A stretch of 64,000 bases of DNA from Acanthaster planci (lineage: Eukaryota > Echinodermata > Asteroidea > Valvatida > Acanthasteridae). Shown piece by piece: positions 12,401 to 27,400 of the stretch; the stretch's first letter is position 1, and each line of letters begins with the position of its first letter. Made by a program: the position numbers and the translations under genes. The stretch is taken from NCBI RefSeq assembly GCF_001949145.1, contig NW_019091541.1, positions 121,405 to 185,404 of the forward strand, read 5' to 3'. The notes beneath the pieces are model-generated. The model was not told the origin of the DNA and made no database searches. It saw nothing but the letters and a program-made list of their open reading frames with translations.

Positions 12401-15400
12401 AGCATCTCTGGAAGTGCTGTGTGGAGCAGCATGCCTTCTTCCGCCTCCCCAAGGCAGGGGAGGAGTCCCCTCACCAGCGCAAGTTATCCTTCACAAAGTC
12501 AAGTTTCCGACACATGTGAGTATGCATTTACATTGGACACACCTGCTGTGCTTGTCAGCAAAGCCTTTTCATATTTTGTGTGCACTATTCAACCCTTAAG
12601 CAAGTGTTATCAAGAGCAATGGATACCCTTTGCCCCCATCATTGATTTAGAATGTTACACATACATGTACATTGTATATGTACATGTTTTAAATGTTCAA
12701 GGCATAGGAAAACAGTGGTTTTTGGCAGACTCACATGTAATAAAATCAAACTAGATGATGTTAGTGGGAGTAAACCATTGTACTTCTCTGAACTAGCAGG
12801 CTGAGGATAAACTTTCTCACTGGTAGTCAGTAGTCACTGTACATAGCAAGCTACAGCGGGGAGCAGCGACCGTGGCACTCATTGAAATTTCAGTACAGTA
12901 GCTGTATATGTACACAAATCAACCTCTAGCAGCCAAATACGTCATTAGAGTTACTGCTTTTTTGAGGCACTCTCTGAGCCTTTGTGATGGGCATACTTAA
13001 CCAACTCATAGTAGATCATTCTGCTTGTAATTTTCTGTTCTCGTCACTCTGTCATTTATGAGGTTTCATCAGTCTTCCCTTCCTCCTCCATCACTTTCAT
13101 GATCAGTGGCAGGACTCAACGGGAGGCATTAGAAGCAGCCTCGACGCTGAACCGACCGGAGCAGCAGGTCATCCGAGCGCCGAGCCGCAAGTACCACCGA
13201 CGGCCGTCCCAGACAGATATCTCACTGAAGAATGGTATGGCGTCAGATGACATGTGCTTGGACAGCAGTCCATCGAGCCCCAATGGAGTGATACTGAGAC
13301 TGTCCCCACAGCCCGCCTGTCGGTAAGTGTAGAGGCCTTGTGATGTTGGTCTGCTCTCTAGGACAGTACAGATAAAGTGGAACTAGGGCCGCATCCGAAA
13401 CAAGCTTCCAGAGCTACAGCCAGGTCTAGTGTCTGCGTGTCTCTGCATATTTCCAATGGAGTGAAGACCAAGACCTACCGGTAGCTCCAGACAATGGATT
13501 CGGATGAAACCTAAGTGTCAGTGTTGTGGTCAAGTCCCAGAAAGTCCATCACAAATCACACAGTCTCTACCCTAAAAAGGATGGGGGGGATTGGCCTCAG
13601 TTTTTTCTGCTAGGGAAAAATATCAAATTAAACAAGAAACAACTTGCAATCTTACCATGAAGTATCCCTCTTGACCCTGTTAAAATTTTGTCAAACCTCA
13701 AGGTAGGCTTTGAGTGACCACCTGTTAAGTTTTTCCTTCTCCCCTTACCATTGCCAGTAGTAATTCAACATTTTACTGTAGCCTGCAGTGGAAACCTTAT
13801 TTACATTACACTGCAAATCTTGTCTTGAAACTCATACAAAAGATGAATACATGTTCAGAGTTCCACCCTTTTTCAATTGTGTTAAACGTAACTGAATGAA
13901 TTAAAGAGCAGCAGGGGAACATTGACAATTTGTCATACATTTTGTATCCCAATATGTCATATTTTCAAAGCCTGCGGTTTGCAATAACAATTTTAACTTT
14001 CTCACTCGTTGCATACTGCAAAAAGTGCTGGTTCAGAATTGGTTGTATGAAATGCACTACTGAAATCACGTACCAATGGCTTGCCATCCCCAATAGTAAG
14101 TTGCTCAAAGTTCGAACCCTCTGACCCAAGACCTTCTTTTATGGTTCTGCCTTTTCACTAGATTACCCTCACACCATGGACTCAGTGGCAGGGAGAGCCC
14201 GACATCTGGTGTGAGCACCCGATCTGTTCCCTGGGAAGATTGCCAGCAGGCGAGAGTGTAAGTGGTTGGTCTCATAGAAATATACTTACTGAGTCTTCCA
14301 CATGAAAATAATTCTTACGACATTGGGATACATAAAGACAGACTTTCAATGGCAACATTGATTTGTTTTCTTACCTTAAACAAGAAGAAAAGTAACTAAA
14401 TAGTTTCACCATCCATTTTCCCCAGGTAGAAATTAATACAGGGGAGTGTAAAAATATCAACGTTCATTCAGTACCTAATGCATTTTTCCTGTTTTCTCGG
14501 AGTCATCGAGTTTGAGCCCTGACATCATTTTGTTTTGTCCTGCTCAGTGGTCTGTTCACACCAGCCGGAGGCTCACCTGTCTCCGTTCGCAGCTCTGCTT
14601 CCCGCCAGCATCGACACCGGGGGCGTTCTAAGTCTCCTGGCCCCCATCATCGTCATGGAGACAGATCCGACTGCGAATCGGAGGCAGCCTACGGCTCCAG
14701 AAGGAGGTAACTTGATTCCGACCATTTTGAAAAATCTGTCCTGGCCCAGCATGGCTCAGTGGTGTAGTGCTTGTCTCCAGAGCTCAAAACAAGTTGGAGT
14801 ACATCTCTGTTGACAAATGTAATATGTAAAGTGAAGCTGCAATGAATTTTTCTTAGACATCATTTTTCTTCAACCTTGTATTCTTCTTCAGTGTATGAAA
14901 ACTCTTTGGTTAAATGCGTTCTTTAAAATAATGAAAATTATACATGCTTTCCTGGATGACTGAGGGCACTGGTGCTGCGAAGTCATCTAGGGAAGACATG
15001 GTTCAGTGCTAAGGTGGTTCTGTTAATGTGAACACAGAATTTGAAAACATACATGTATCCGAGAGAGAGATTGATGCTTTCTTATTGTTATGCACATAAA
15101 CATCAGTGAATCAGTGAGGAAATGAAAACCGATATATGCAGGACTTTTTTGTTCACAAACTAATGGAACATTGAGGTTTCTTCCTGAGATGACATCACAG
15201 TTTTGCTCATGAATATGGAAATACTCATAAGAATAGAAACCAAAAAGGCGGTAAAATACCCTTTGAAATAGTGAAATAAAAGTTGAAATAAGGCTGAGAC
15301 ACAACCCGGTGCATTTTGGAGATTTTGAGTGCTGCTACCCTTTAAGCAAGATGCAGTGCTGTCTGAAGCTTATGAGAAACGTTCACTGGTTTGCATTGGT

Positions 15401-18400
15401 CAGATCTGAACCCATGACCATTAGCGAGTGCTAGCAATCTCAACCACTTGCCATGCTTGCTGCCGGGTGCTTTGAAAATGCAGTGTACTCATATGGGTCA
15501 TTTTCAAGATTTTCAGTTTTCAAAATCTTCAAAAATTCATCACTTCATTTAATGGACGTTTACACCCACACCAATGACTGCTTGGTGTCTCCTTTAAGCG
15601 GACAGGTACCTTCATGGACTCCTGAATATTTCAGTTAGGCCTACAGCCTTGTAAAAAGAGCCCAGATTCTGCTGTATTATATAACTTTCTTTTGTTCCCG
15701 AACCTGGCACAGTGCACTACTGACCTCTTTTCAATGGGGGTCAGATTAGCGTGCAGCAGGGCTGTGTGGCTCATAGCTGCGGTGTTGGAGCGCTTTTGTC
15801 CCCAGTGGTAATCGGCTAGCTCTAAATGCCCCAAACCTTGGTATATTGTTTTAAAACAAGGCTGGATTATCTCCTCTATTTAGAGTGAAAAAATGTCGGT
15901 AATGCCCAGCAGCTCAGTCTTTTGTGCTGAGCACGGTCTTTTGTTACAAGGGCCAGGTCTTTTGTCCCAGTTTAGGGCTCCCCGGCTCTGCGTATAAGGC
16001 CTATGTGCTCAAAAATGGGTCCCCCGTCAGCAAGTGGTTAATCATTCTAGTAACGAGTTTACAAGAAGGTGTTGTGCTCAGATCCCTCTGTGTTGACACT
16101 GAGTGTTCAAGTCCAAATAATTTATACAGGGGTTGTGAAAAATTTTATTGAATTTTGAGGATTCAGAACTTTCATTACTTCATTACTTCTGATTTGTCAC
16201 ACCAATTTTGCAGTTTTCGAGATATCTATCCTCAGCTCACTTTTGGTTTACTGTACAAAATTTGGACATCTTCAGAAAGAGAGTAGTGATTTCAAAGTTT
16301 CAAATACTGTAGATGAATCCGATTGCACACCATCACTACGGTATCACTACATTGTGGTAAGCTTGTATTCTTTACCTTAATGCATGCCCAAGTTGTCAAG
16401 TCTCAGCACTTCATTGTTTGATGAGGTATTTAAAGACATGTTAACCAGCTGTGCGTGAGCAGGGGGTAGACCTTAAACTTGCACTGTTGTCCTGTGGTCT
16501 TTTCACAGAAGCAGAAGATCAGCAGGATTGGATGCAGGCAGTGATCATGAGTCTCGTCATCATCACCAGCACAGAAAGAGGAGGTAGGGATATTGTTAGT
16601 CTTGCTCTCAGTGCACTGAGGACATCATTTACGATTAGGCTGCAAGTGGCATTAAAAGTGCCTTTGGGCTAATAGCCCTCCTCCACCTTGCAATAAAATT
16701 GAGGATTGTTTGCTCATTGTTACAGATCTCGGTCTCGAGGAGTGAGTAGTGGGAGTGAGTCAGAGTATAGCAGACAGGATGAAGGCAGAAGACATCAGAG
16801 AAGGTACATAGCTGTGATTTGGTTCAAAGTGATTACTCTTTTTTGATTTGATTTGGTGCTGTTGAATTCGATTGATTGAATGTCATCTTTGGATTTGCAA
16901 AACAGAATGTTTTGATAGCCTTTATTATAAGATGTATTTTTTGATGTCAAGGAGATATTAATTAACCGGTCAATACTAAATGTTGGCTAACTGTTCCAGC
17001 TCCAGTGCATGTATATTGGGGCTATCTCTTAGGTACATGTAATGTCAAGTTTTAATGTGTGATTATTTCTGTCCCTACGGACAGAACTAAAACCAGTGCT
17101 GTAACTCTGCCTGCCTAACAAGTGCCCAATGTTGAATAAAATTAATCATGAAAATGTTGGAAATTGGCTATCCTTATAGAGTGGTTGCCTTGTTGAGCCT
17201 CTGAATTGGCTTGCCATCATCAGGAAGTCAGTGTGAAAGATGATCATGAAGTGGCATCATTTATGTTTTCATTTGACAGATCCCGGGAGAGGATGGTAAG
17301 CTCTGAGGACCAGTGGCATGCTGTGGAGGAAAACAAACTGGTCCGGGGGGAGCTGAGAGAGGGCCAAGAGGTTGTCGTCAAGCGACTCAAAGATGGGTGA
17401 GGGTTGCCATGGTTACTAACCACAGACTAGTTGATTGGACAACCAAAGATTTCACTTAACTTTTGAGTCATTATCATCAGCCCTGTTTACATGTATATTC
17501 CTTTTATTTGAAGTAGAACTTTCAGTGTTCAGTAAAAGTGTATGGAATATTTTGGGGCCAAGGGGTGTGTTCACGTATGCTCATGCTCCTCACTTAGTTT
17601 GTGTGCATGCGTACTGAATATCACTATAGCCAGAAGCCAGTAAAATGGCTCTTGACTCCAAAAGTAATCGATCAACATCAAGCTCAGAAAAAAGTTGTTT
17701 GCCCCTTATTTCCCTCCCGATTAGTATTTAAACACTCAAAGTCCCTTTTGATAACTTGCACACGATGAAAATCCTTTTTCTGCCAAATTTTTGTTCGTCT
17801 TTCTTACATACCTCCAAAGTAAAAGAGTCAGAAGTTGGAAATGAAGCCAACATTTTAGAGGGGATTTTTTTTTCAGTTTTGCCGAGTTTTCCCTGACATT
17901 TCTGTAGTTGTGAATAGTGAGGAATATCATTAATGCTCCAATGAGAAAGTATCATGCAAGAAGGAAACCGTATGGATGAAAACAGAAAGTTTTTGTTTTT
18001 GCCTTTTAGTTGGGCAATTTGACATGATGGTACATATTTGTGCAATGCAATAGGCCATCTCATACCCAAACGCACTCGTATCCAGGTCCGTGTACGTACG
18101 TGTGCAACATGCCCAAAGTCCGGACATCTCATTTTTGACCGCTGGCATACTCAGTGCGGAAATTTGAATCTGCATGAAAAACGAACTGCATTTCCATTTC
18201 CCCAGAAGCTACTAAATACATGTATCACCATTTGATACACTCTTGGCAATTTATTCACACATGAGGTCTTCAAGAGAAATGGCAGTACATGTACAATCCC
18301 CCACATGGGTCACCACCGATATACGTCGTCTGCTAGAATAATTTTTTCAGGCAGACTACCATTATGGCACTATTGGGCATGCGCGAATACACAAACTAAA

Positions 18401-21400
18401 TGCATACACAGTCTATGGTGCTGGAGTTTCATGTATTTTAGTGGCCTGACGTTTTCTCTGGTGTTTGATTGTTGTGTAAGAACATTGCAAGAAGTCAGCA
18501 AGGAACTCTTTCTCAGAAACTTTTTCAGTCAGCAAATTCTGGATTTAAAATTTAAACTGAAAAGTATGCACTGAACTCTTCCCTGAATGACATCACAGCA
18601 ACAGCACCCTCAGTTGTCCAGGAACGCACAGACAGTCTTGAATGTTAAAAAAAATTTCAATTCATTTAACCCCGAAGGGATGTGACGTATTTTTCATACA
18701 TGTACATCGAAGAAGAGTATATTAACAGAAAAAAGTGTGTCTGAGAAACATTCATTGCGGCTACCCTTTAAATATGGGCTCTCTGCCTAAAAGAGAAAGC
18801 AAGGGTCTTGCTGGGCTAGAGCACGGCCCACATTTTCAGGTTCTTGTGCATGCTTCAAAGAGCAGTTTGTGTTTGGGCTTTGTTATGGGTGCTAGGTACC
18901 AGGTTTAAATACATGGAGCAACTCTCCTCTTCCTGTAACATTGGAAGAGGGAATACTTCATCCAAAACTTATAGATGACTCCTCTTTTTAAGCATGTCAA
19001 GCAGGTCAAACTTCTGAGTTAATCCTCCTGAGAAGGATTATTACACTGATGGAGATATAAGTCAGGGTGATATTTCTTGATGGTTTCTGCAGCGCCTTAG
19101 CGAACAACCTTAAGCACATGGAGTTTCAAAAACATATCAAGAAGGATCTGGTGGACCAAGCGCAGTACACAGAGGAGGAGCGTAGTGGTATTCCCTACAC
19201 CGATGTTGTGTAAGTATTCAAGCAACAACAGCAACAGTAGAGCTTGATGTTGCAGTACACACGGCTTGTCTGTTCTGTTCATGCATTTCAATTGTGTCAC
19301 CGTGTTCTTCCACTTTTTGTCAAATTCCTGTATTTGGGACTCTGAAAATCCACTTTTGCAAATAAGTTCCGTCTTTTAAGTTTTTGGAAAGTCTCAATAC
19401 GTTGATAGTCGACTTGAGCCTGTTACAAGTCCACAAATCTGTCAATCACCATCCATTCTCAAGTCAGGACACAAGCTCTTTAATTGACTGCGGCAAACAG
19501 CATGCGTTTGTCACAGTTGCTGTTGCTGCATTATTACCTGCATGTTACTGTATTATTACCACACAGAGCCTAAATCATTTCCGCACTCTATTAGACCCGT
19601 CCCTCCCAGAGTACACTAACATGCTAAGCCTTGTGCAGTTTCTTTTCACCGGTGCCATTCAAAGTTTTCTTGTTTCTTTGAACAGTCTCGACAGTGGACC
19701 AGTGAACAGCAGTAATCCTATCCGAGACTCCCATTCACGAACAAGAAGCAAGAGAAATGAGGATTTCAGTGACAGGTGGATCAAATTTGTTGTTTTTTTG
19801 GGGGGGGCAAGATAAATATCAACAAGATATTTTCATCAAACTGAACACATCCATCATCTCGAAGTTTGGGCCTTAGTACGCTTGGATTGAAAGAAAGGCT
19901 CAACTGGCATGGATTCTTACATTTAGCATATGTAGTGATTTGAAAGAATTCTTGGCATCGCAAGTGCAACCTCACTTCAGATTCACTGTGAGTGAGAGAG
20001 ATTGTGTGTGAGATTCACTGTGACAGTGTTTTGCTGTTTGTAAGTACTGAGATGCCAATGTGTTCAAATGCACAAAAGTTTTCACGGGAAACTTAACTTG
20101 AATTATCATTCTGGCTTGCAGCAACATTAGTGAGCACTCAACAAGGCATCAATCTAGAAATACATCTTCAAAAAGCCATCAGCACATCAGAAAAATGAAA
20201 AAATCTCAAGCGCCCACACAACCAGATGGTACCCCGCCCCCACCCTATTCTCACAGCCACATTGGAGATCCTGTGCACACCTCAAGGGACCCTCCACTAG
20301 ATAGTAGGGGTGAGAGTGGCAGTAGAGGGGTCACTGTTCAGAATGGGGATGCAGTAGATGGCAAGTACTCAGGCCACCTTACACCAGGGGGAGGGTTATT
20401 TGGTCGTCATCAGCCAGGAAGCCATCAGGTAACTCACTGATTTGTTTCATTTGATGTCTGCTTCCTTTATGACTGGGCAAAGTAGTGAAAAGAAAGTGAG
20501 GGGACACCTGTTATAAAGCCTTTATTTCAGCATGTGATGGGGATTCAAAAATTGGAAACCAAACCAAAAAACAAACATGCCAGCATTACAAATTGTCTTC
20601 AAAGGCATTTTGCTCTCGGAGGAAACATAACGGAGTACTTTCGACAGCACAGTCCATTTGGTTTTTCACGGGGAAGTGCACATCTTCATGTGATTTTGAA
20701 GTTTGGCCCTTCTGTGAATGGGGAAAAGGAGGGAAGAAATCTGATGTGTTTTTATGGCTCAGAAATGACGAAGGTGAACTCTTGATAGCACTAAGAACTA
20801 GAAGTTTAATCCAAATCCTTATTTGCCTGGAAGTTAATTGAACAGAATAACTCTTTTGGCAATTTTTCTCCATGCAAGGACCTTCCACTGACAAATGGGC
20901 ACCAAGGCCACGACAGACACCCTCACAGACTCCCGCAGGCTAACGGTCTCCACTCCCAGCAAGTTTCCTCATCACCCACCCTGGGTATGGAGGGGCTCTG
21001 TGTAGCCCATAGCAGGGAGGACTCAGGACTGGGAAATGAACAGGAAGAAGGATTAACTGACAGGTTTGTCTAGGAAAGGCTTTAAAGGTGGTGTACACCA
21101 TTGATTTTTTGTCGTAATATCACAAGATTGGCTGATTACGGTGTATAATACTCACTGCAACTTACATGCACATTCACTTGCTTTGTGTTTGAGTAAACTG
21201 CTTTGTGAAAAATCGAGAAAAACAGCACAGCATTTTCAATGCTTAAGTAGAAGGTCTTGTAGTTTATCTTGCGTATAATCTATAGATTATAGGGTGTTCG
21301 TAGTACAAGTGAACATCGTCCGCGGGGTCAGGGTGGGAAACAAGCATGACAGGTTCTTATTCCTTTAAGAAAGGAGCAGTTTTCAACGGTTAGAAGTAGT

Positions 21401-24400
21401 CAGTGAATTTACCTTGGAGTAATGCGACTTCTTGACAATGTAACATTGTGGATTCGTGGAAAAATTTCATCCAGGAACAGTCGAATCGTGTTTGTGACAT
21501 TGAAAAAAAGATCTGTTTTCTCGAAAACTACAGCATTCTGGGTGGAAATATTTTACAGACTGATTGAAACTGTTATATACTTTCTTTCAAGTAAGAAATT
21601 TTAGGATTATACGGTAGTTCGATTTTTGGGATTTCATCAATGGTGTACACCACCTTTAAAGCCACTAGCTCCCATTTCGTTCATTGGGCACAAAAACTTC
21701 ACAAAAAAGTGAAATTTAACAAATTTGGAACAGTAGACAAATTTAGCATGGTGTGAGGTTGAATAGTCATTATTAGCTCCCTGTGGTGTTCAAAGTTGAC
21801 AAACTACATGTAGTTCACGAGACAAAACCATTAATTCACTTAACCTGTGTAAAATGACAAGCATCCAGTTCGGTATTGGTGAGCTTGGGAAAATGCTGAT
21901 CGACAGTTACGTGTGCCGCTATCTTTTCATGTTTACTTAAATGTAGCTACATGTTCGCACGTGATCACTACACCCTGGCGACAGTTCCTTGATGAACTGG
22001 CACATGAGTAATCGTTTGCAAGTTCATCTGAACCTGCATTAAAGCTCACGTTCACATTTTGGCAAACAGCAAAAATAGCAGATGGCAGGTGATGGTAAAT
22101 GGTCCAGTAAGAACTTGGCTCTTCAATTACGAATATGCATGAGGTACATGTATAGTCATTCCCTGTAATGAGCATACTTGTCTCATGTGAGATTTTTTTA
22201 GCCTGCCCCCTAAGAATGGTGGATGTGAACAACGTTAACACCTGGTGTCCTCCGAGGAAGTTTTTTAGAAGTGTAATTAAAGGTTTTGAGAAGTCTATTT
22301 TCCTCCAGCCTCAGTTTTCCCATTGAGATAATGTTCACCAGGTTTCCTTACCTTGGGAAATGACTCGTAAAAGTTCTAGCATTGATTACAATATGGTGTT
22401 TTTATTCATTTAAACAACAGACAAACCTTGCCAAGGCGGGATGGCCAGCCTCAGGGTGCAGTCAGGTCTCTGCGACGGGAAATGGACAGCCAGCGCTCCC
22501 GTAGTGACCCCATACCCTCTGCAGAGGTCTGTGACCTGCGGACGACCTTACAGCTTACTGTGAATGGCAGACCTGGGCCCAGACCTGACAAACAACAGGC
22601 CAGTCGATTGGGGATGCAAGGTTACCGTGTGGTCCAGTTGCATTCTGGCGGCCATGCGATCAATGATGTCACGACCAAGCAAGAAGACAGTCGTCGTGGT
22701 CCAACTACCAACGGCGGCCCCGATTACCCGACCAAACTGCGGCCGGCCCCGGCCATAGCCTATGGACAGAGCACAATTCCTGGTCTGGGCCCTGCCCCCA
22801 AACTGGCCCCCATCACAATCAACAACAACAACATCGAGGTTACCAGTGAAAAGGAAGTCAGTCACTTGTGGTCTGAGCCCATCAGGCCCAGCCATGCAGT
22901 AGTCACGTCATCACTGGTAGACGACCAAGACATGCGGGTGAACAGGGATAAGGCAGGGAACCGGGAAGACTCAATAAGTGAGCAGTTGCCAGATTTTCCT
23001 CCAGGGTATAAACCCAACTACAACCGAGGGTAGGTCAGCAAGCAGTGATAGTTTTTCCTCTATGGTTCCAGCAAATCATTTAGCATGTGCTAAATTTGTG
23101 ATGTTATTATTATCTTTTACAATTGTAAGACACTTTAAATAACCTAACGGAAAACTGTTTTGTTAAACTTTGTGGGGTTTCAAGTTTTAAAAATAGTGAA
23201 CAAACCTCATGTTATTGGAAAAAAGATGTGGGATTCTTAGCACGGAAAATGCTAATTATTATCAAGCATTTCTTTCCGAGTTTACTCTCTCTATGCTAAT
23301 TAATGAATTCCACTATTAGAAGGATTCATTTTAACAATAGAAGTGGATCTTTGTTAGAAAACTAAAGTTAGAACACAAAATTGTCATACAGTAAAATCAC
23401 TCTGTAGGTCCAACAAGTGGACCTTCCTGCTTGCTTTGCTGGAACGGCATTAAGGAAAGATACATCCACTGTTCCATTGTCTTTGTGACTGTATACTCTG
23501 CGTAAATAGCATTCAGATACATGTACATGTACATGTACGGCATGTTCCTTTTATATGTTCTTTTTTTATTGATATTTACTTGTTTCTATTCCCTGCTCCT
23601 TGATTGCTTTTGTGAGATCATTTTGTTATAGAAGTGAAAGCCTTGTGTAGAAATAAGAGGATGCTGCTCTTAGCAAACTGTAAATAGCACTTTTGTGTGT
23701 ATAGATCTTGGCGGTTGTTTGAATGCACAGTAATGTAGAGAATGGGACCAGCTCTGCAAAAACGGGTAATAAGTCGTGCAGTGCCAAAACACGTAATCGC
23801 CTGTTCTATTTGGAGAGGGCAAAATTTCTTTTAAAAAAGGGATTTAATGTTTTATCCTTTAATACTTTTCATAATTTTTATGTTGTCAGAATTTGTGACT
23901 ACATGTACTAACATGGATACTAATGAATAAAGATGAAAAATTGATCATTCAGTAGGAAATCCTACATCGCATTGTGTTTCCAAGCGCTACAATTCAAGAG
24001 CTTTTTCTCAAAAAGTGCTTTTATTGAATCCGAAATGTGGATATACAAATGCCCATATATCTCCAGAATGCAGCGCACTACTGGGGTCATTCATATATTA
24101 ACTTGTAGCTTTTGATGTACATGTACACAGTCCAGTCATATCAAAAACTCATAACCTGAATCTGACGACTTGCATGTAGTACCCATTTTTCTAGAGCCAG
24201 TCACAAATACATTGTGCAACAGCTGAGCAGTGCTGTAGTCAAGTTTGTTACAGATCCTTAAGAAGTCTAGTCCCTGTAAATCACAAGTCAAATCACATGC
24301 CCTGTCACAAGTATACAAAACATGCGAAAAGTGACATACATGTACATACTAGTACATGGAGGAACACCTTTGTCACCATTCATTTTAGTAGCGTTTAACC

Positions 24401-27400
24401 TACATGTACATGCATGAATAACTGGAGATGAGATGATTTAATTGTAATGGACTTGTGAGGATTCATGATGGACTTGTGTTGGGCTTGTATTGGACTTTTG
24501 AGGACTTGAGGATTTGAGTACGAACACTGCTTAAAAAAATACCACTGCATGTACCCCATCAGTTTGGAGCACATTTTTGCTGAAGTTCTTAGGACTGGCT
24601 GATGTTCTCTCATTGAATGAGAGAATCTACAAAGTATCGATCAGTATGCTGGAGTTTGCATGTTTCACAGCTTACTGTTTTCAGCAATAAAAAGCAGTCA
24701 GAAATAATGACACTGAAAATGTGGTCCCTGCACTCCCTGTAGAAACTTTTTGTGCTTGTCATGTTCTGAAATCAGTAGTTAGAAAAAGAAATAATTAATT
24801 TAACACTGCCAGGTGTAATTGCTACACATGTGTGTGTAAGTTGCAGAAAACTATGAAAATATTTTTCCTGTGATTGATTTGCTGTTGTTTTTGCCTATTG
24901 TCTCGTCACAGTGTTTGATAACGTAGATGCCTTTGTATATTTCTAAATCCTCAGACTAATTGCGCAACTGTAGTTCATGTTTTGGTGGTAAGTTTGAATG
25001 TGGTGATGGTTTGAACTTGTGTGTGTGTGTAACTTGCCCAACACCTACATGTACACATAATCTTTCTTCATTTCTCCATACATGATCCCACATGGAAGTT
25101 TGAAAACTCAAGGTGGACCTCCCCTCATTGATCATGCTAATGCTGGGTGCGATATCAGTCTGTGCGATCGCTCGATCTCTGCGACATCTGTCAATCTCTT
25201 GCCATTGCTCACTGCAAGCTCGCCACAAGTTTGCTGCAAGCTCGCCCAAACCTACATATTTGGAACCCTGCAAAATTAATGGCAAGCCTGCAAGCTTGTA
25301 GGTAAGCTAATGGGCATGTTTGCTGCAAGCTTGCAGTCTTTTCTGTAAGGCATGTTTGAAAAAGGGAGTATATCAGATTTGTAAGTGACTTCGTGACTTC
25401 CCATTGGATGATCGCTGAAGTACTGGTAGCGCGTTAACTTCCGGTTCCATGGAAACGGCGATCAATGCATGTACAGGTAACTCTATGTGCAGTGCATGTG
25501 CATGAAGTGGGCATAGTTTAAACTGAAGTGGTGTCACTTTTGTGAACTGGATACAGTATCAAGCGAAAGCGTATCACAATCATGCAATTGTGCTGATCGA
25601 CTCATCATACCGGTACATGTGTAATCATATTCTTGCTATTCTTGCAATCCACTCATTTATTACAGAGACCTACATGTACATGTAGCTGGTGGGAGCATTT
25701 TTAATTTCATCCTGTAAACTGGTGTTCATTGTAACCCATTCCAACTTGTTTCTCTACCAACCTGTGCTGTTTTTCCTTTGGTGCTTATACTGGTACATGT
25801 ATGTACTTGCTTCTCCTGCATGAATGCATCTACTCTATTATTTTCTGCTGTTGTTTTGTGTTGATGTGATATGAGAAATGCAGTCAATGCTTATTCTAGA
25901 AGGTTACCCTTGCCTTCTTGGCTTGATCCAGCAAAACATGTACATGTACATATGAACGTGCCAGGAGTTGCTGCATACATGTAGAATGGGGAACTAATCA
26001 TACCGGTACCTACATTGTGCATGTACATGTACTTTGTCGAAATACATGTATACAAGGTCATGTGATATGGCTTCAACTATTCTGGAAACCCATTGGCTGC
26101 CAGTTGTGCTTGATTCAACCATTCCTTGTGTGCATTTTGGCAGTCACAGTAAAGAATTAGTTTGGTTGTTTCTACCGTTATTTTGATTAATTGAGGAATT
26201 TGAGTATTATGCATGAAACTACTGTGTTGCAGTCTGGCCTCAGCCTGATTCAGACTGCCAAAGATGAGAAACTACATGTACAATGTATCAAACGATAATC
26301 TTTTTGTTATTATCACCAAAATGCAACCATTATCCTACATACTCGTACATGTATATTACATGTGGAGGCTCATGCAGCTGCCACTGTGCTTGCATGATAC
26401 CAGAAGTAACAAGGCAACAGTGACACAGTTGCCCTTTGTGGACTGTCTGCATCCTGATATTTGTCCATACAAGTACTTTGTGTTTCACAGCTGTCTAGGG
26501 TCTTTTGTCAGATACATGCATATTCATCTACATGTATATGTATGCAGGTCTTACTTTCAGAATCATTTATAAAAAGACTAAACTAAAAAGACACTACATG
26601 TATTTCAAGTTCTGGCCCATGTACGTACATGTACGTGTATGTGCTTTTGTTAAGGCAAGATAAAAGCAAGTGAGAGATACAGGAGAGCTTCATCTTCATA
26701 GGGGACCCAAATACTTCTGCATGAAGCTTAATTCTGAAACTGCAAGCCAGAGGCAAAGCTGATGTTTTGTGAACCCCACTGAAAAGTTCTGCTATGGGCT
26801 TACGGTGTATGCACTTCAGAATGCAGGGTGTAATATACAGTTCTCTGTATCTATAGTTGTGGGGACTCCATTGGCCTGCTGAAACACAGAATGTTTTCAA
26901 ATAATCTATTTAGCGGGCGTGTGCAAAACTTTGGGGTGGCATTTATTGGGACAAATTCTTGTCCTCACAATTTAGTCTTGCCTTGCCTATTATGAGAAAT
27001 TGTCACCCTTGACTTGGTGAAGACCTACAATTTACATGTACCCAGACTAACCTACATGTACATGTATGTGTGTGGGGGAGGGGGAGGGCGGGAATGGGAG
27101 GGTACTTGCATTTTCATTCATGCCTTTTCTTCATAACAATCTTCGTATTATTTGGGAACTGAGTAGTATTAACCGACTATAGTCTCAGGGTGACACTTAA
27201 ATGCCATATTTTATTGAGACACAATGGATAAGTAACGCTTGACAGTTTTTACCCTCACTGTGCTGTGCACATGAATAAGTATCAAGGTACTTTTTGTATG
27301 TCAACTGTCCCATGGGCAACCTTTTTTTTTTGGCGAAAGGGCTTCTCTTTTTCAGTCACAGAACACATATAAAAGGTAATGTACTTCACAGTGTCAGAGT

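Larger units (their letters stand above)
12516..19092 (+). other. Introns between EPB41L4A-like exons 6 and 13
   Basis: Eight introns of about 140 to 1800 bases. They hold an inverted-repeat element (13384-13513), a hAT-like left end (13519-13571) and a SINE-like unit on the minus strand (about 15350-15470). The 17397-19092 intron shows only AT-rich unique-looking sequence. Confidence 0.65.

Noticed and set aside
19384-19815. 143-residue frame covering exon 14
   Set aside because: Begins in the intron. Only the 19686-19775 part is exon; the rest has no family support.
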